From JADFDG01 sp965232985 (lineage in GTDB: Bacteria > Pseudomonadota > Gammaproteobacteria > Pseudomonadales > JADFDG01): 64,000 nucleotides of DNA. This document shows positions 16,723 to 26,699 of the stretch, piece after piece. The notes under the pieces are model-generated. The model had not been told where the DNA came from, did not search any database, and saw only the letters and a program-made list of their open reading frames with translations. The position numbers were made by a program, and so were the translations under genes. Location: positions 124,001-188,000 of the forward strand of contig CBDDRC010000042.1 in the NCBI GenBank assembly GCA_965232985.1, given 5' to 3'. The first letter of the stretch is position 1. Each line of letters starts with the position of its first letter.

Positions 16723-18216
16723 TTACTTCATCGCGATCGTCAGGTTCGGGCCACTGACGATATCGGTATCGAACCAGCGCGAGGTGATGGTTTTCGTTTC
16801 CGTGTAGAAACGCACGCCCTGTTTGCCGTAGGAATGCAGATCGCCCATGAACGAGCCCTTCCAGCCGGTGAACGAGAAGAACGGCAGCGGCACCGGAATC
16901 GGCACGTTGACGCCAACCTGGCCGACGGTGATTTCGTGCGTGTACTTGCGCGCCGCAGCACCGCTGGCGGTAAAGATCGAGGTGCCATTGCCGTAGGGGC
17001 TGTTGTTGATCAGCTCAATCGCCTCTTCAAGCGTATCGACGCACACCACGCACAACACCGGCCCGAAGATTTCCTCGCGATAGATACTCATGGTGGGTTT
17101 GACATCCGTAAACAGCGTCGGGCCGATCCAGTTGCCGTCAGGGTAGCCCTGTACCTTGCACTGCGAGCCGTCGAGCAGACAGGTCGCGCCTTCCTTCTTG
17201 CCCTGCTCGATCAGCGTTAACACGCGTTCCTTCGCGCGCTTTGAAATCACCGGGCCGTACGCGGCACCGTTGTCATCCCACATCCCGGGGCGTAGCGCCG
17301 ACATCTGCTGTTGCAGCGTGGGAATGATGCCCTTGGCGCTGCCGACCAGCACCGCAACGGAAATCGCCATGCAACGCTGGCCTGCCGCACCGCAAGACGC
17401 GCCAACCAGTGCGCTCACCACCTGCCTGGGATTGGCGTCCGGCATCACCACCATGTGATTTTTCGCACCGGCAAACGCCTGCACGCGCTTGAGCGCATTG
17501 GTGCCGGTGCGATAGATATGCTGGCCGACGGCCACCGAACCGACAAAGGAAATCGCCTGAACGTCCGGGTGTGTCAGCAATTGATCGACCTGCTCACGGC
17601 CGCCGTGCACAACGTTCAACACACCGGCGGGAAAACCGGCCTCGACCGCCAACTCGGCGAGGCGCGTCGGCGTCATCGGGTCCTGCTCGGAAGGTTTCAA
17701 CACGAAGGTGTTACCGCAGGCGATGGCCAGCGGATACATCCACAACGGAATCATCGCCGGAAAATTGAACGGCGTGATGCCGACACAGACGCCCAGCGGC
17801 TGAAGCACCGAATGCGTGTCGATGCCACCGGCAACGTTCTCGAGTGTTTCGCCCATCAACAACGACGGCACGTTGCAGGCATGTTCAACCACTTCGATGC
17901 CGCGCCAGACATCGCCTTTGGCATCAGCGAACGTTTTGCCGGTTTCCCTGGCGAGAATTTCACCCAGTTCATCATGATGTTTTTTCAGCAGATGCTGATA
18001 GCGCAACATCACCCGCGCCCGCTCCGGCACCGCCACATCGCGCCAGGAATTGAACGCATGCTTTGCACTCGCCACCGCCGCCTCAACCTCGCCAGGGGTG
18101 GCCATCGGCACTTCAGCGAGCACCTGCTGCGTTGCCGGGCTTGATACCGGCAGGTATTGGGCGCTGCTGCTGGCAGTGAACTCGCCGTTGATGAACAGGG
18201 GAATCTTGCGGGTCAT
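16723..18216 (-). CDS. mmsA: Methylmalonate-semialdehyde dehydrogenase (acylating)
   Basis: From the ATG at 18216 the protein has 497 residues, the usual MmsA length. It has the aldehyde dehydrogenase motifs PFNFPAMIPLWMYPLAIACG and FVGSVAVGQ, and the catalytic Cys282 in GQRCMAISV. The neighbouring residues and the IYREEIFGPVLCVV pattern are typical of the CoA-acylating class. It converts methylmalonate semialdehyde, NAD+ and CoA to propionyl-CoA and CO2. It is first in the four-gene valine operon, with about 226 non-coding bases separating it from the divergent SPOUT methyltransferase. The frame can be read about 100 codons further upstream, but that stretch does not resemble the family. Confidence 0.95.
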   Translation of the reverse strand: MTRKIPLFINGEFTASSSAQYLPVSSPATQQVLAEVPMATPGEVEAAVASAKHAFNSWRDVAVPERARVMLRYQHLLKKHHDELGEILARETGKTFADAKGDVWRGIEVVEHACNVPSLLMGETLENVAGGIDTHSVLQPLGVCVGITPFNFPAMIPLWMYPLAIACGNTFVLKPSEQDPMTPTRLAELAVEAGFPAGVLNVVHGGREQVDQLLTHPDVQAISFVGSVAVGQHIYRTGTNALKRVQAFAGAKNHMVVMPDANPRQVVSALVGASCGAAGQRCMAISVAVLVGSAKGIIPTLQQQMSALRPGMWDDNGAAYGPVISKRAKERVLTLIEQGKKEGATCLLDGSQCKVQGYPDGNWIGPTLFTDVKPTMSIYREEIFGPVLCVVCVDTLEEAIELINNSPYGNGTSIFTASGAAARKYTHEITVGQVGVNVPIPVPLPFFSFTGWKGSFMGDLHSYGKQGVRFYTETKTITSRWFDTDIVSGPNLTIAMK

Positions 18217-18442
18217 GAGCGTCGGTCTCCGCCGGGGTTCGGCATCCGGGTGAACAGGGTATCGGGCGCCGATTTTGCCACCGTCCGGGCGATTGGGCGA
18301 TTGATATTCTGGCCGCCATCGGGTTGCCCGTGGCCCCATACCCGCCGGATCCCGGCCGCTACCCGCCGGCACGGGCACGATATGGCGCGTGACCGGCGCG
18401 CGGAGCGTAAACTCGCTCACGAGCGAATTATCCGGAGCATGC

Positions 18443-19138
18443 GTGGAACTCGTTGTCGTCCTCGTCGGCCCGAAATATCCCGGCAACCTTGGTGCCGCCG
18501 CCCGCGCGCTGAAGACCATGGGCTTCGCAACGCTGCGTCTTGTGAACCCCTGTGAGTTCCGTATCGACCCGGCACGCGCTCAGGCATACCAGATGGCGAT
18601 GTACAGCCACGACATCCTCGACAATGCCGGCATCTTTTCCACGCTGGCGGAGGCCGTTGCTGATTGCGACCTGAAAATCGCTACCACCGCGAAATTGCGT
18701 CATCACCGCCACAGCGTGCTGACACCAATACAACTGAAGAACGTGCTGCTCGACAAGCAGGGGATGCTCAGGCGCGTCGCGCTGATATTCGGCCCGGAAG
18801 ATACCGGCCTTACCAACGAGCATCTCGATACCTGCGAGCTGCTTACCACTGTGCCGCTCGCTGCCGTGCAACCGAGCATCAACCTTGCACAAGCAGTGAT
18901 GATCTACACATACACCCTGAGCGAACTGCCGGCGCTGACGCGCCATGCGCGCGCAGCAAAAGAGACATCCTATATGGCTGCGACAGAAGAAATCGGGCGC
19001 GTGGCGCGGCAGCTGGGCATTGCGACCGACGAGCGCGTCGCTGCCTGGCTGCGCGAGCGCTTGCCACTGTTGCCGGCGCGCGATTTGCAGATGCTGTTCA
19101 ACCTGCTAAAAGCACCGCACGGGCCGGAAAATCAATAA
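18443..19138 (+). CDS. SPOUT RNA methyltransferase, TrmJ/TrmH-like
   Basis: The 231-residue protein has the three SpoU motifs: VLVGPKYPGNLGAAARALKTMG, LIFGPEDTGLTN, and VPLAAVQPSINLAQAVMIYTY with its SAM-binding trefoil-knot residues. This is the TrmJ-type tRNA Cm32/Um32 methyltransferase arrangement, with a short C-terminal helical extension. I chose the GTG at 18443 because CGGAG lies six bases upstream and homology begins there; the frame is open 18 codons further back. It is not followed by isc genes as in E. coli, so a different tRNA or rRNA target within the family cannot be excluded. Confidence 0.85.
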   Translation: MELVVVLVGPKYPGNLGAAARALKTMGFATLRLVNPCEFRIDPARAQAYQMAMYSHDILDNAGIFSTLAEAVADCDLKIATTAKLRHHRHSVLTPIQLKNVLLDKQGMLRRVALIFGPEDTGLTNEHLDTCELLTTVPLAAVQPSINLAQAVMIYTYTLSELPALTRHARAAKETSYMAATEEIGRVARQLGIATDERVAAWLRERLPLLPARDLQMLFNLLKAPHGPENQ

Positions 19139-19205
19139 ATGTGGTAGCGTTTATTGGTTGGGTGGGGTTCAACACACGCTATGCACATGAAGCAAGGAGG
19201 GAGTT

Positions 19206-19688
19206 ATGTCCATTAATCCAGTCACTCGGCTTCGTTTGGAAGAACAGGGGTTTTGCGGTCTTGATGACGCAACATTGGCAGAGGTTGGGCCATGGTTAAG
19301 ATGGTCCCCTGTTCTTTGTACGTTCTTCATGATCCTGGGTGTTTCGCTGCAGTCACCCGTGGCGTTGTGGTTGCTCGCGGCCACGGCCTTCCTTGGTGTG
19401 TTCCTGCCGTTCCATCCGTTTGATCTTCTGTACAACTATGGCGTTCGGCATCTCACCGGAACCCGCCCATTTCCACACAACGGCCCGCAGCGCAAGTTTG
19501 CCTGTGGTTTGGCTTCCGCATGGCTACTTGCTACAGGTTGGGCTTTTTACGTGGGCGCGAGCACGCTGGGGTTTGCACTTGGCATTCCGCTCATTCTTGT
19601 AGCGGCGCTGGTTAGCGTCACCAACATCTGCATCCCATCCATGATTTACAACTATCTGTTTAGCAAGCGCGGCTCAGGCAGTGTGTAG
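19206..19688 (+). CDS. DUF4395-like membrane protein
   Basis: The 160-residue protein has about four hydrophobic segments in two pairs. The signature is FLPFHPFDLLYNYGVRHLTG followed by NGPQRKFACGLASAWLL, which matches DUF4395 family proteins. A very strong ribosome-binding site, AAGGAGG, precedes the ATG. Cysteines near the N terminus and membrane edges (FCGL, VLCTF, NICIP) may matter, as some relatives sit next to thioredoxin-like genes; none is adjacent here. The gene is transcribed alone between the methyltransferase and the IS remnant. The function is unknown. Confidence 0.72.
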   Translation: MSINPVTRLRLEEQGFCGLDDATLAEVGPWLRWSPVLCTFFMILGVSLQSPVALWLLAATAFLGVFLPFHPFDLLYNYGVRHLTGTRPFPHNGPQRKFACGLASAWLLATGWAFYVGASTLGFALGIPLILVAALVSVTNICIPSMIYNYLFSKRGSGSV

Positions 19689-19751
19689 TCATGTGCGGTG
19701 CATAACCCTTCGCTACAGGCGCGACGGCCCTGACGGGCCGCGGCCTGAGTG

Positions 19752-19884
19752 TGTAAGCTCCCCCTAACCTTGGACACGCATAAGTAGAGACTTCTGGCAA
19801 TATTACCCTTGTCAGGAGATGAAGATGCGCACTTCGAAGTTCACAGAAAGTCAGATGATGGCCGCCTTGAAAATTGCCGGAAAC
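19752..19884 (+). mobile_element. 5' remnant of an IS3-family insertion sequence
   Basis: The stretch starts with tgtaagctcccccta, typical of an IS3-group left end. After a leader it encodes MKMRTSKFTESQMMAALKIAG from the ATG at 19819, the characteristic N terminus of IS3 OrfA transposases. The similarity then stops, and the frame runs into unrelated sequence over the 3' end of the vapC-like gene. No OrfB, right end or target duplication is present, so the element is a dead fragment. It marks the boundary of a small accessory insertion that carries the toxin-antitoxin pair. Exact ends are approximate. Confidence 0.65.
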
Positions 19885-19901
19885 AGGCGGAGGCCCGCAT
19901 G

Positions 19902-20327
19902 TCAGGCCTTGGCGCCAAACTCAAATGGATTGAGCACGCCAATTCCGAAGGAAGAAAAGTCAGCGACGTTGCGCGTTACGACGGTTAGGCCATGAACTTT
20001 GGCAATCGCTGCAATCATTGCGTCTTCGTACAGCGTGTCTGATTTTCTGTGCATCAGTTTTGCCCAGCAACGAAATGCCGGTCCATCCATCGCCAGCACG
20101 TTGTAAGAGCCAGTCACCTGATCCAGCCAATGCTCGATCTCTGCTGCCTTCTCGGCGTCCTGCTCTCGGGTCAGCTCTATACCGGCCTGAATCTCACCGA
20201 GGGTTACAGTCGCCAGATGCAGGCTCGCGTCTTCCACGGATTCCAGCCACGCCAATACGGCTCCGTGTGGCCGGGGTTTGCGCAGCTCGGAGACAACGTT
20301 GGTGTCCAGCAAGTACATCGCAGTCAC
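19902..20327 (-). CDS. PIN-domain ribonuclease toxin, VapC/FitB type
   Basis: The 141-residue protein begins MYLLDTNVVSELRKP, the PIN domain first motif with its catalytic Asp. Further acidic positions lie in LGEIQAGIE, TLYEDAMIAAIA and VTRNVADF. VapC toxins cleave tRNA or rRNA and are held inactive by the antitoxin. The GTG at 20327 overlaps the antitoxin stop (GTGA); the ATG at 20318 is an alternative start that gives the family N terminus directly. Its 3' end abuts an IS3 remnant, suggesting acquisition together with mobile DNA. The gene appears intact. Confidence 0.9.
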   Translation of the reverse strand: MTAMYLLDTNVVSELRKPRPHGAVLAWLESVEDASLHLATVTLGEIQAGIELTREQDAEKAAEIEHWLDQVTGSYNVLAMDGPAFRCWAKLMHRKSDTLYEDAMIAAIAKVHGLTVVTRNVADFSSFGIGVLNPFEFGAKA

Positions 20328-20581
20328 CGCAGGGCTACGGCCTGGCGGCGCCGGGCACGACCTCGTTCCGGAACAAGCATCTCGGTACGCGCCGAGTCTG
20401 CGAGTAGCAACTGTTTAAGCGAGGGGCGGGCGGCGGCCTGCAAGCGGCGCCACTCCTCAATGGGTACCAGCACGGCGGCCTCAGTACCGCGGCGGGTAAC
20501 CATCTGGGGGCCGTCCGTAATGCAGGCATCCAGAAACTCGCTAAACCGGGCTTTGGCGTCCTGAACTGGCCAGATATGCAT
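20324..20581 (-). CDS. Phd/YefM-type antitoxin
   Basis: The 85-residue protein begins MHIWPVQDAKARFSEFLDAC, the DNA-binding N terminus of Phd/YefM antitoxins. It continues with ITDGPQMVTRRGTEAAVLVP and a basic C-terminal tail that would wrap the toxin. The ATG at 20581 is preferred because GGAG lies six bases upstream; a TTG at 20593 is in the same frame. It is translated first and overlaps the toxin gene by four bases. Pairing a Phd-fold antitoxin with a PIN toxin is common. Autoregulation through the repeats just upstream (20608-20627) is likely but inferred. Confidence 0.9.
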   Translation of the reverse strand: MHIWPVQDAKARFSEFLDACITDGPQMVTRRGTEAAVLVPIEEWRRLQAAARPSLKQLLLADSARTEMLVPERGRARRRQAVALR

Positions 20582-20607
20582 GGGGGTCTCCAACCGAAGC
20601 GGCGCCT

Positions 20608-20627
20608 GACTAGGTAGATGACTAGTC
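20608..20627. promoter_or_regulatory. Candidate operator of the toxin-antitoxin pair
   Basis: Two gactag repeats begin 12 bases apart (20608 and 20620), and the second is part of the 8-base palindrome gactagtc (20620-20627). They lie about 27-46 bases upstream of the antitoxin ATG, where Phd/YefM proteins usually bind to repress their own operon. The assignment is by position and symmetry only. Confidence 0.35.
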
Positions 20628-20798
20628 TATTTGGTTGGTAGAGTGGGGTCAATCCGTACCGTACGCTGCGGGCTCACCATTCGTATCTGGACTCCTCCCA
20701 CAAGGAGCGACGACGTATTTCTTTTCCTGACCTGACGGCGGGCTGCATTCGTATATTCGTATGCAATCCTCAAACATCAGTTGCCAAGACGACCGGGT

Positions 20799-21572
20799 CT
20801 ATTTCTCCACAAACGCCCGCTCAATCACGTACTCACCCAGATCGCCCTGACGTGATTCGCTAAAGCCGAGCCGATTGAGGATCGCGGAAGTGTCCTTGAG
20901 CATCGACGGCGAACCGCACAGCATGAAGCGGTCTTCCGCTATGTTGAGCGCCGGCAGCCCAAGATCCGCCATCAACCTGCCACTTTCAATCAGCGTGGTG
21001 ATGCGGCCCTGGTGCCGCGACGGCTCGCGCGTTACCGTCGGGTAATATTTCAACTGGGCGCGCACCGCTTCGCCGAAATATTCGTTTTCCGGCAGTTCCT
21101 TGTGAAAGAAATCTGCGTAGGCGAGTTCACTCACCCAGCGCACGCCGTGCACCACGATGACGTTGTCGAATGCCGCGTAGGTGTCCGGGTCCTTCACGAT
21201 CGACAGGAACGGCGCAAGACCGGTGCCGGTGCCAAGCAACCACAAGCGCTTGCCGGGTTTCAGGTTGTCCAGCGTCAGTGTGCCGGTCGGTTTGTGGCCG
21301 ACGAGAATCTCGTCGCCGGGCTTGAGTTTCTGCAGGTGCTGCGTGAGCGGGCCGTCCTGCACCTTGATGGAAAAAAATTCCATCGTCTCCTCATAACTGG
21401 CACTGGCAATGGAGTAGGCACGCAGCAGCGGGCGCTCGCCCACTTTCAGCCCGATCATCGTGAAATGGCCGCTCTTGAAGCGAAAGCCCGGATCACGGGT
21501 CGTCGTGAAACTGAACAGGGTGTCGTTCCAGTGGTGAACGGAGAGAACACGCTCGGTGCGCAGATTACTCAT
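20799..21572 (-). CDS. fpr: Ferredoxin/flavodoxin-NADP+ reductase
   Basis: The 257-residue flavoprotein shows the FNR pattern RAYSIASASYEE (FAD), GPLTQHLQKLKPGDEI, LLGTGTGLAPFLSIV (NADP) and MLCGSPSMLKDT. The C terminus is FVEK, as in bacterial subclass I Fpr enzymes that end after the FAD-facing aromatic and a short tail. It exchanges electrons between NADPH and ferredoxin or flavodoxin in oxidative-stress defence and FeS maintenance. It is divergent from the LysR gene at 21723, the arrangement of fpr and finR in pseudomonads, so FinR-type control by superoxide is likely. Confidence 0.94.
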   Translation of the reverse strand: MSNLRTERVLSVHHWNDTLFSFTTTRDPGFRFKSGHFTMIGLKVGERPLLRAYSIASASYEETMEFFSIKVQDGPLTQHLQKLKPGDEILVGHKPTGTLTLDNLKPGKRLWLLGTGTGLAPFLSIVKDPDTYAAFDNVIVVHGVRWVSELAYADFFHKELPENEYFGEAVRAQLKYYPTVTREPSRHQGRITTLIESGRLMADLGLPALNIAEDRFMLCGSPSMLKDTSAILNRLGFSESRQGDLGEYVIERAFVEK

Positions 21573-21722
21573 GACGGCTCCAGACTTGGCGAGGCTCCAA
21601 ACGAACGGGAGTGGACAGCCAGCGGGCCCGAGGGAGGGGCCGACTGCTTGCGGTGCATTCTGGCGGCGCCTAATCTATCGGGGAAGTGGGATATGCTGTT
21701 TTCCCTTATCGGGACTACCTAT

Positions 21723-22601
21723 ATGCGCTACACCCTGCGCCAACTTGAGGTCTTCCTCGCTACCGCCCACGCCGAGAACATCAGCCGCGCGGCCGAAGCC
21801 CTGTCGGTGTCGCAATCTGCAGCCAGCGGCGCCCTCAAGGAACTGGAAGACCGCTACGGGGTGCAACTGTTCGACCGGATCGGCAAACGGCTGCAACTTA
21901 ACGACTTCGGCCGGGCCATTCGCCCCCAGGCCGAAGCACTGCTCGCCCGCGCCCGCGAACTCGACCAGGCGCTCACCCGTCATGCCGAGGCCGGCGACCT
22001 CAAGGTCGGCGCCACCCTCACCATCGGCAACTATCTCGCGGTGGGCATCATGGCGCGCTATATGGCAGCGCATCCCGGTGCGCACGTGAAGCTGGCTGTC
22101 GAAAACACCGCCAGCATCGCCCGCAAGGTGGCGAACTTCGAACTGGATCTCGGGCTGATCGAAGGCGAGCTGACCCACCCGGATCTCGATGTCATCGAGT
22201 GGCGCAGCGACGAACTGGTGGTGTTCTGCGCACCGCATCATCCTCTGGCGAAGAAAAAACAACTCACGGACGCCGACCTGCTTGCCGCCACCTGGCTGGT
22301 GCGCGAGGAAGGCTCCGGCACGCGCCAATCCTTTGATCGCGCGATGCACGGCATTCTGCCGCAACTGACGCTGCTGCCGGAATTGCAGCACACCGAGGCG
22401 ATCAAGCGCGCGGTGGAAGCGGGGCTCGGCATTGCCTGCCTGTCGACGGTGACGCTGGAGGATGCGTTCCGCCGCGGCAGCCTGGTGCCGCTCGCGGTGC
22501 CGCACCGCGATTTCACCCGCATGTTCTACTTCATTTTGCACAAGCAGAAATACCGCAGCGCCGGCGTGGCCGAATGGCTGGCGCTGTGCCAGGAAACGTG
22601 A
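21723..22601 (+). CDS. finR: LysR-family regulator, FinR-like
   Basis: From the ATG at 21723 the protein has 292 residues. An N-terminal winged helix-turn-helix (LRQLEVFLATAHAENISRAA ... SQSAASGALKELEDRYG) is followed by a periplasmic-binding-like effector domain ending near IACLSTVTLEDAF. It is divergent from fpr with 150 bases between starts. In Pseudomonas the divergent LysR gene finR activates fpr, and the symbol here is transferred on that context alone. An in-frame ATG at 21693 would add ten residues. The general family is certain; the exact orthology is moderately sure. Confidence 0.85.
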   Translation: MRYTLRQLEVFLATAHAENISRAAEALSVSQSAASGALKELEDRYGVQLFDRIGKRLQLNDFGRAIRPQAEALLARARELDQALTRHAEAGDLKVGATLTIGNYLAVGIMARYMAAHPGAHVKLAVENTASIARKVANFELDLGLIEGELTHPDLDVIEWRSDELVVFCAPHHPLAKKKQLTDADLLAATWLVREEGSGTRQSFDRAMHGILPQLTLLPELQHTEAIKRAVEAGLGIACLSTVTLEDAFRRGSLVPLAVPHRDFTRMFYFILHKQKYRSAGVAEWLALCQET

Positions 22602-22608
22602 CGGTTAC

Positions 22609-23292
22609 TTACGGTCGCGTGACACCCATTTGGGTACAAACGAGCTGCTTGCCGTCGCGCAGCGCTGCCGCCAGGCGCTGCGCCAGCTCCGCCGAGCGCA
22701 CGTCAAGATCGCGAGTGACCGGCGGCATACATTCAGCAACCCGCACGTGCACGCGCGAGAAAAATCCCGGCAGCACCGCCTTGTTCCAGCTGCGCCGCGA
22801 AACCCACGGCTTCGACACCCCGACACTCACCGTATAAATCGGCGCATCCATCAGCCGCGAAAACTCGAATACCCCGGGCTTCACCTCATAGATCGGCCCT
22901 TTCGGGCCATCGACCGCAAACGAAACATTGTGGCCGCCGTTGCGGCAAAGCTGGATCAGCCCGCGCAGCGCGCTGGCGCCACCCCTCGAGGACGAACCGC
23001 GCGCAGTGACAGCGCCCAGCCGGCGCAACAGCGCGTCCATCAGCTCGCCATCCTTGCTGGTTGAAGTGATCGTCGCAATGCGATAGCGCACGACCAGATG
23101 GATCACCGCCAGTTCGTCGCCATGCCAATGCGCAAGAATGACCGGCCGACGGTTCGCGAGCGCGGCGCGGAACGATGCACACTCATCGAACGTGATCCGC
23201 CAGGTCGAGCACAGGGCGCGGTACGTCCAGTACAGCAGGCCCGGTGCCAGGTAACGACGCGACCACGATTTGACAGACACCTTCAGGGGCAT
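22609..23292 (-). CDS. DUF374 lysophospholipid acyltransferase-family protein
   Basis: The 227-residue protein has the variant acyltransferase box HWHGDEL (the H-x4-D/E motif of the LPLAT superfamily). DGPKGPIYEVKPGVFEFSRL corresponds to the second substrate-binding block of the DUF374 group. Such proteins are thought to acylate glycolipids or lipid A-like substrates at the inner membrane. It ends eight bases from the convergent finR stop. Its start is about 80 bases from the divergent uup start. No lipid genes adjoin, so the substrate is unknown. Confidence 0.8.
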   Translation of the reverse strand: MPLKVSVKSWSRRYLAPGLLYWTYRALCSTWRITFDECASFRAALANRRPVILAHWHGDELAVIHLVVRYRIATITSTSKDGELMDALLRRLGAVTARGSSSRGGASALRGLIQLCRNGGHNVSFAVDGPKGPIYEVKPGVFEFSRLMDAPIYTVSVGVSKPWVSRRSWNKAVLPGFFSRVHVRVAECMPPVTRDLDVRSAELAQRLAAALRDGKQLVCTQMGVTRP

Positions 23293-23373
23293 CGAATTTT
23301 CCGCTTAAAAACGCAGCAAGGGGAAGACGAAGCGGGGATAATACACGCCCTTTTCGCCCGCCCCGCAGTCCCC

Positions 23374-25281
<1,908 letters not shown>

Positions 25282-25296
25282 TGAGGCGCGTCGCAC

Positions 25297-25325
25297 AAAA
25301 AAGCCCGGCAGTGCCGGGCTTTTTT
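25297..25325. terminator. Bidirectional intrinsic terminator after uup
   Basis: The hairpin agcccggc / gccgggct with a three-base loop is flanked by runs of As on the left and Ts on the right. It can therefore end transcription from uup (plus) and from the convergent 25342-25890 gene (minus). Confidence 0.92.
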
Positions 25326-25341
25326 GTTATGCGTAAACGAC

Positions 25342-25890
25342 TTACTTCTGCTTGGCCTGCGGCGCCTTTTTCGGGCCTTCGCCGACCAACGGGATACGCG
25401 CGGCGATCTGGGCGCGCACGCCCACCCGCACCTTGTTCTCGATTTGCAGATAACGGGCAAGCTTCAGCGGCGGCAGTGCCTTGGCAAGTTTCGCTGCGAA
25501 CGACTTGCGCATGTCGACTTCCGCCTGCTCGGCGGCGAGCATGTCGCTGATCAGCTTGTTGGCAACGTCATCGGTTCCCGTACCCTTCTTCTGCTGCTCG
25601 GCGTAATCGACTATCACCTTGACGGTGCGCTCATTGAGCCCCTGCAGCGCCGCCTGGTATTCCTCATAAATTGGCCAGAACGCCTTTGCCTCGGTTTCCG
25701 TCAGCAGCATGTTGGTAGCGACCAGTGCCTTTTTATCGGCCCGCGCCTTCTCCATGAGAATCGCGTTGTTGTTGGCCGACGCCTCGGTAGCTGCAGCGGC
25801 AGCCGGTGCCTTGGCGTCGGCGGCAAGGGTGATGGCCGGTACGGCGGCGAGCGTCAGCGCGAGTAACAGCGTGCGGGTGGTGATGGACAT
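25342..25890 (-). CDS. Exported helical protein of unknown function, LTxxQ/Spy-like
   Basis: The 182-residue protein has a clear signal peptide (TRTLLLALTLAAVPAITLAADA). A low-complexity Ala-rich stretch and an all-helical domain follow. TETEAKAFWPIYEEYQAAL and ARYLQIENKVRVGVRAQIA resemble the paired LTxxQ-type helices of Spy/CpxP-like periplasmic proteins, though the exact LTxxQ residues are not present. A chaperone or stress role is only an analogy. It ends at the shared terminator after uup and is transcribed alone. The family is not recognised with certainty. Confidence 0.72.
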   Translation of the reverse strand: MSITTRTLLLALTLAAVPAITLAADAKAPAAAAATEASANNNAILMEKARADKKALVATNMLLTETEAKAFWPIYEEYQAALQGLNERTVKVIVDYAEQQKKGTGTDDVANKLISDMLAAEQAEVDMRKSFAAKLAKALPPLKLARYLQIENKVRVGVRAQIAARIPLVGEGPKKAPQAKQK

Positions 25891-25993
25891 CGTCGAGGTC
25901 TCCTGGTGTTTCCGGTTGCGGGTTGTTGCGGGATATGAACATGGATACTAAGGGTTGCGATGTTGCTTCAGACCGGGACTCGCCGCCAGAGTT

Positions 25994-26692
25994 TCATTGC
26001 CTGGTGTTGAGATTCCAGTCGATCGGTGTCATGCCGTGCCTGGCCAGATAGGTATTGGCCTGCGAAAAATGCCGGCAGCCCAAAAAGCCACGATGCGCCG
26101 ACAGCGGCGACGGATGCGGCGCGGTAAGCACCAGATGGCGCTGCCGATCAATAAATGCGCCCTTTTTCTGCGCGTAACTGCCCCAAAGCATGAATACCAG
26201 ATGCTCGCGTTCACGGTTGAGGCGCTCGATGACGGCATCCGTGAATAACTCCCAGCCACGGCCGGCATGCGACGCCGCCTGGTGGGCGCGCACCGTCAAT
26301 ACCGCGTTCAGCAGCAACACGCCCTGCTGTGCCCATTTTTCAAGGTGGCCATGATCGGGCGGCAAAATACCGAGATCCGCCTGCAGTTCCTTGTAGATGT
26401 TCGCCAGCGACGGCGGGATGGCAATGCCCGGCCGCACGGAAAAACACAGGCCGTGCGCCTGATCGGGCCCGTGATAAGGATCCTGACCGAGGATCACCAC
26501 CTTCACCTCAGCAAACGGCGTCAGGTTGAAGGCATTGAAAATTGCCGAACCCTTCGGAAAAACCAGCTGCCCCTGCTGCTTCTCCGCAAGGAGAAATGCG
26601 CGCAGCGCTGCCATATAGGGCTGTTCGAATTCTCCGGCCAGCGCCTGCTTCCAGCCCGGCTCCAGGGCCACACGGGCAGATGCGGTATTCAT
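25994..26692 (-). CDS. ung: Uracil-DNA glycosylase, family 1
   Basis: From the ATG at 26692 the protein has 232 residues. It has the water-activating motif GQDPYHGPDQAHGLCFSV with catalytic Asp, the minor-groove loop HPSPLSAHRGF with catalytic His, and the uracil-binding WAQQGVLLLNAVLTV. It removes uracil from DNA to start base excision repair. The gene begins seven bases after the tetR stop on the same strand, so the two are probably co-transcribed. A longer reading to 26764 overlaps tetR and is not needed for the family N terminus. Confidence 0.96.
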   Translation of the reverse strand: MNTASARVALEPGWKQALAGEFEQPYMAALRAFLLAEKQQGQLVFPKGSAIFNAFNLTPFAEVKVVILGQDPYHGPDQAHGLCFSVRPGIAIPPSLANIYKELQADLGILPPDHGHLEKWAQQGVLLLNAVLTVRAHQAASHAGRGWELFTDAVIERLNREREHLVFMLWGSYAQKKGAFIDRQRHLVLTAPHPSPLSAHRGFLGCRHFSQANTYLARHGMTPIDWNLNTRQ

Positions 26693-26699
26693 CACGCCC

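Noticed and set aside
19752..19884. A functional IS3 element
   Set aside because: Only the left end and the first roughly 20 codons of OrfA are present; OrfB and the right end are missing.
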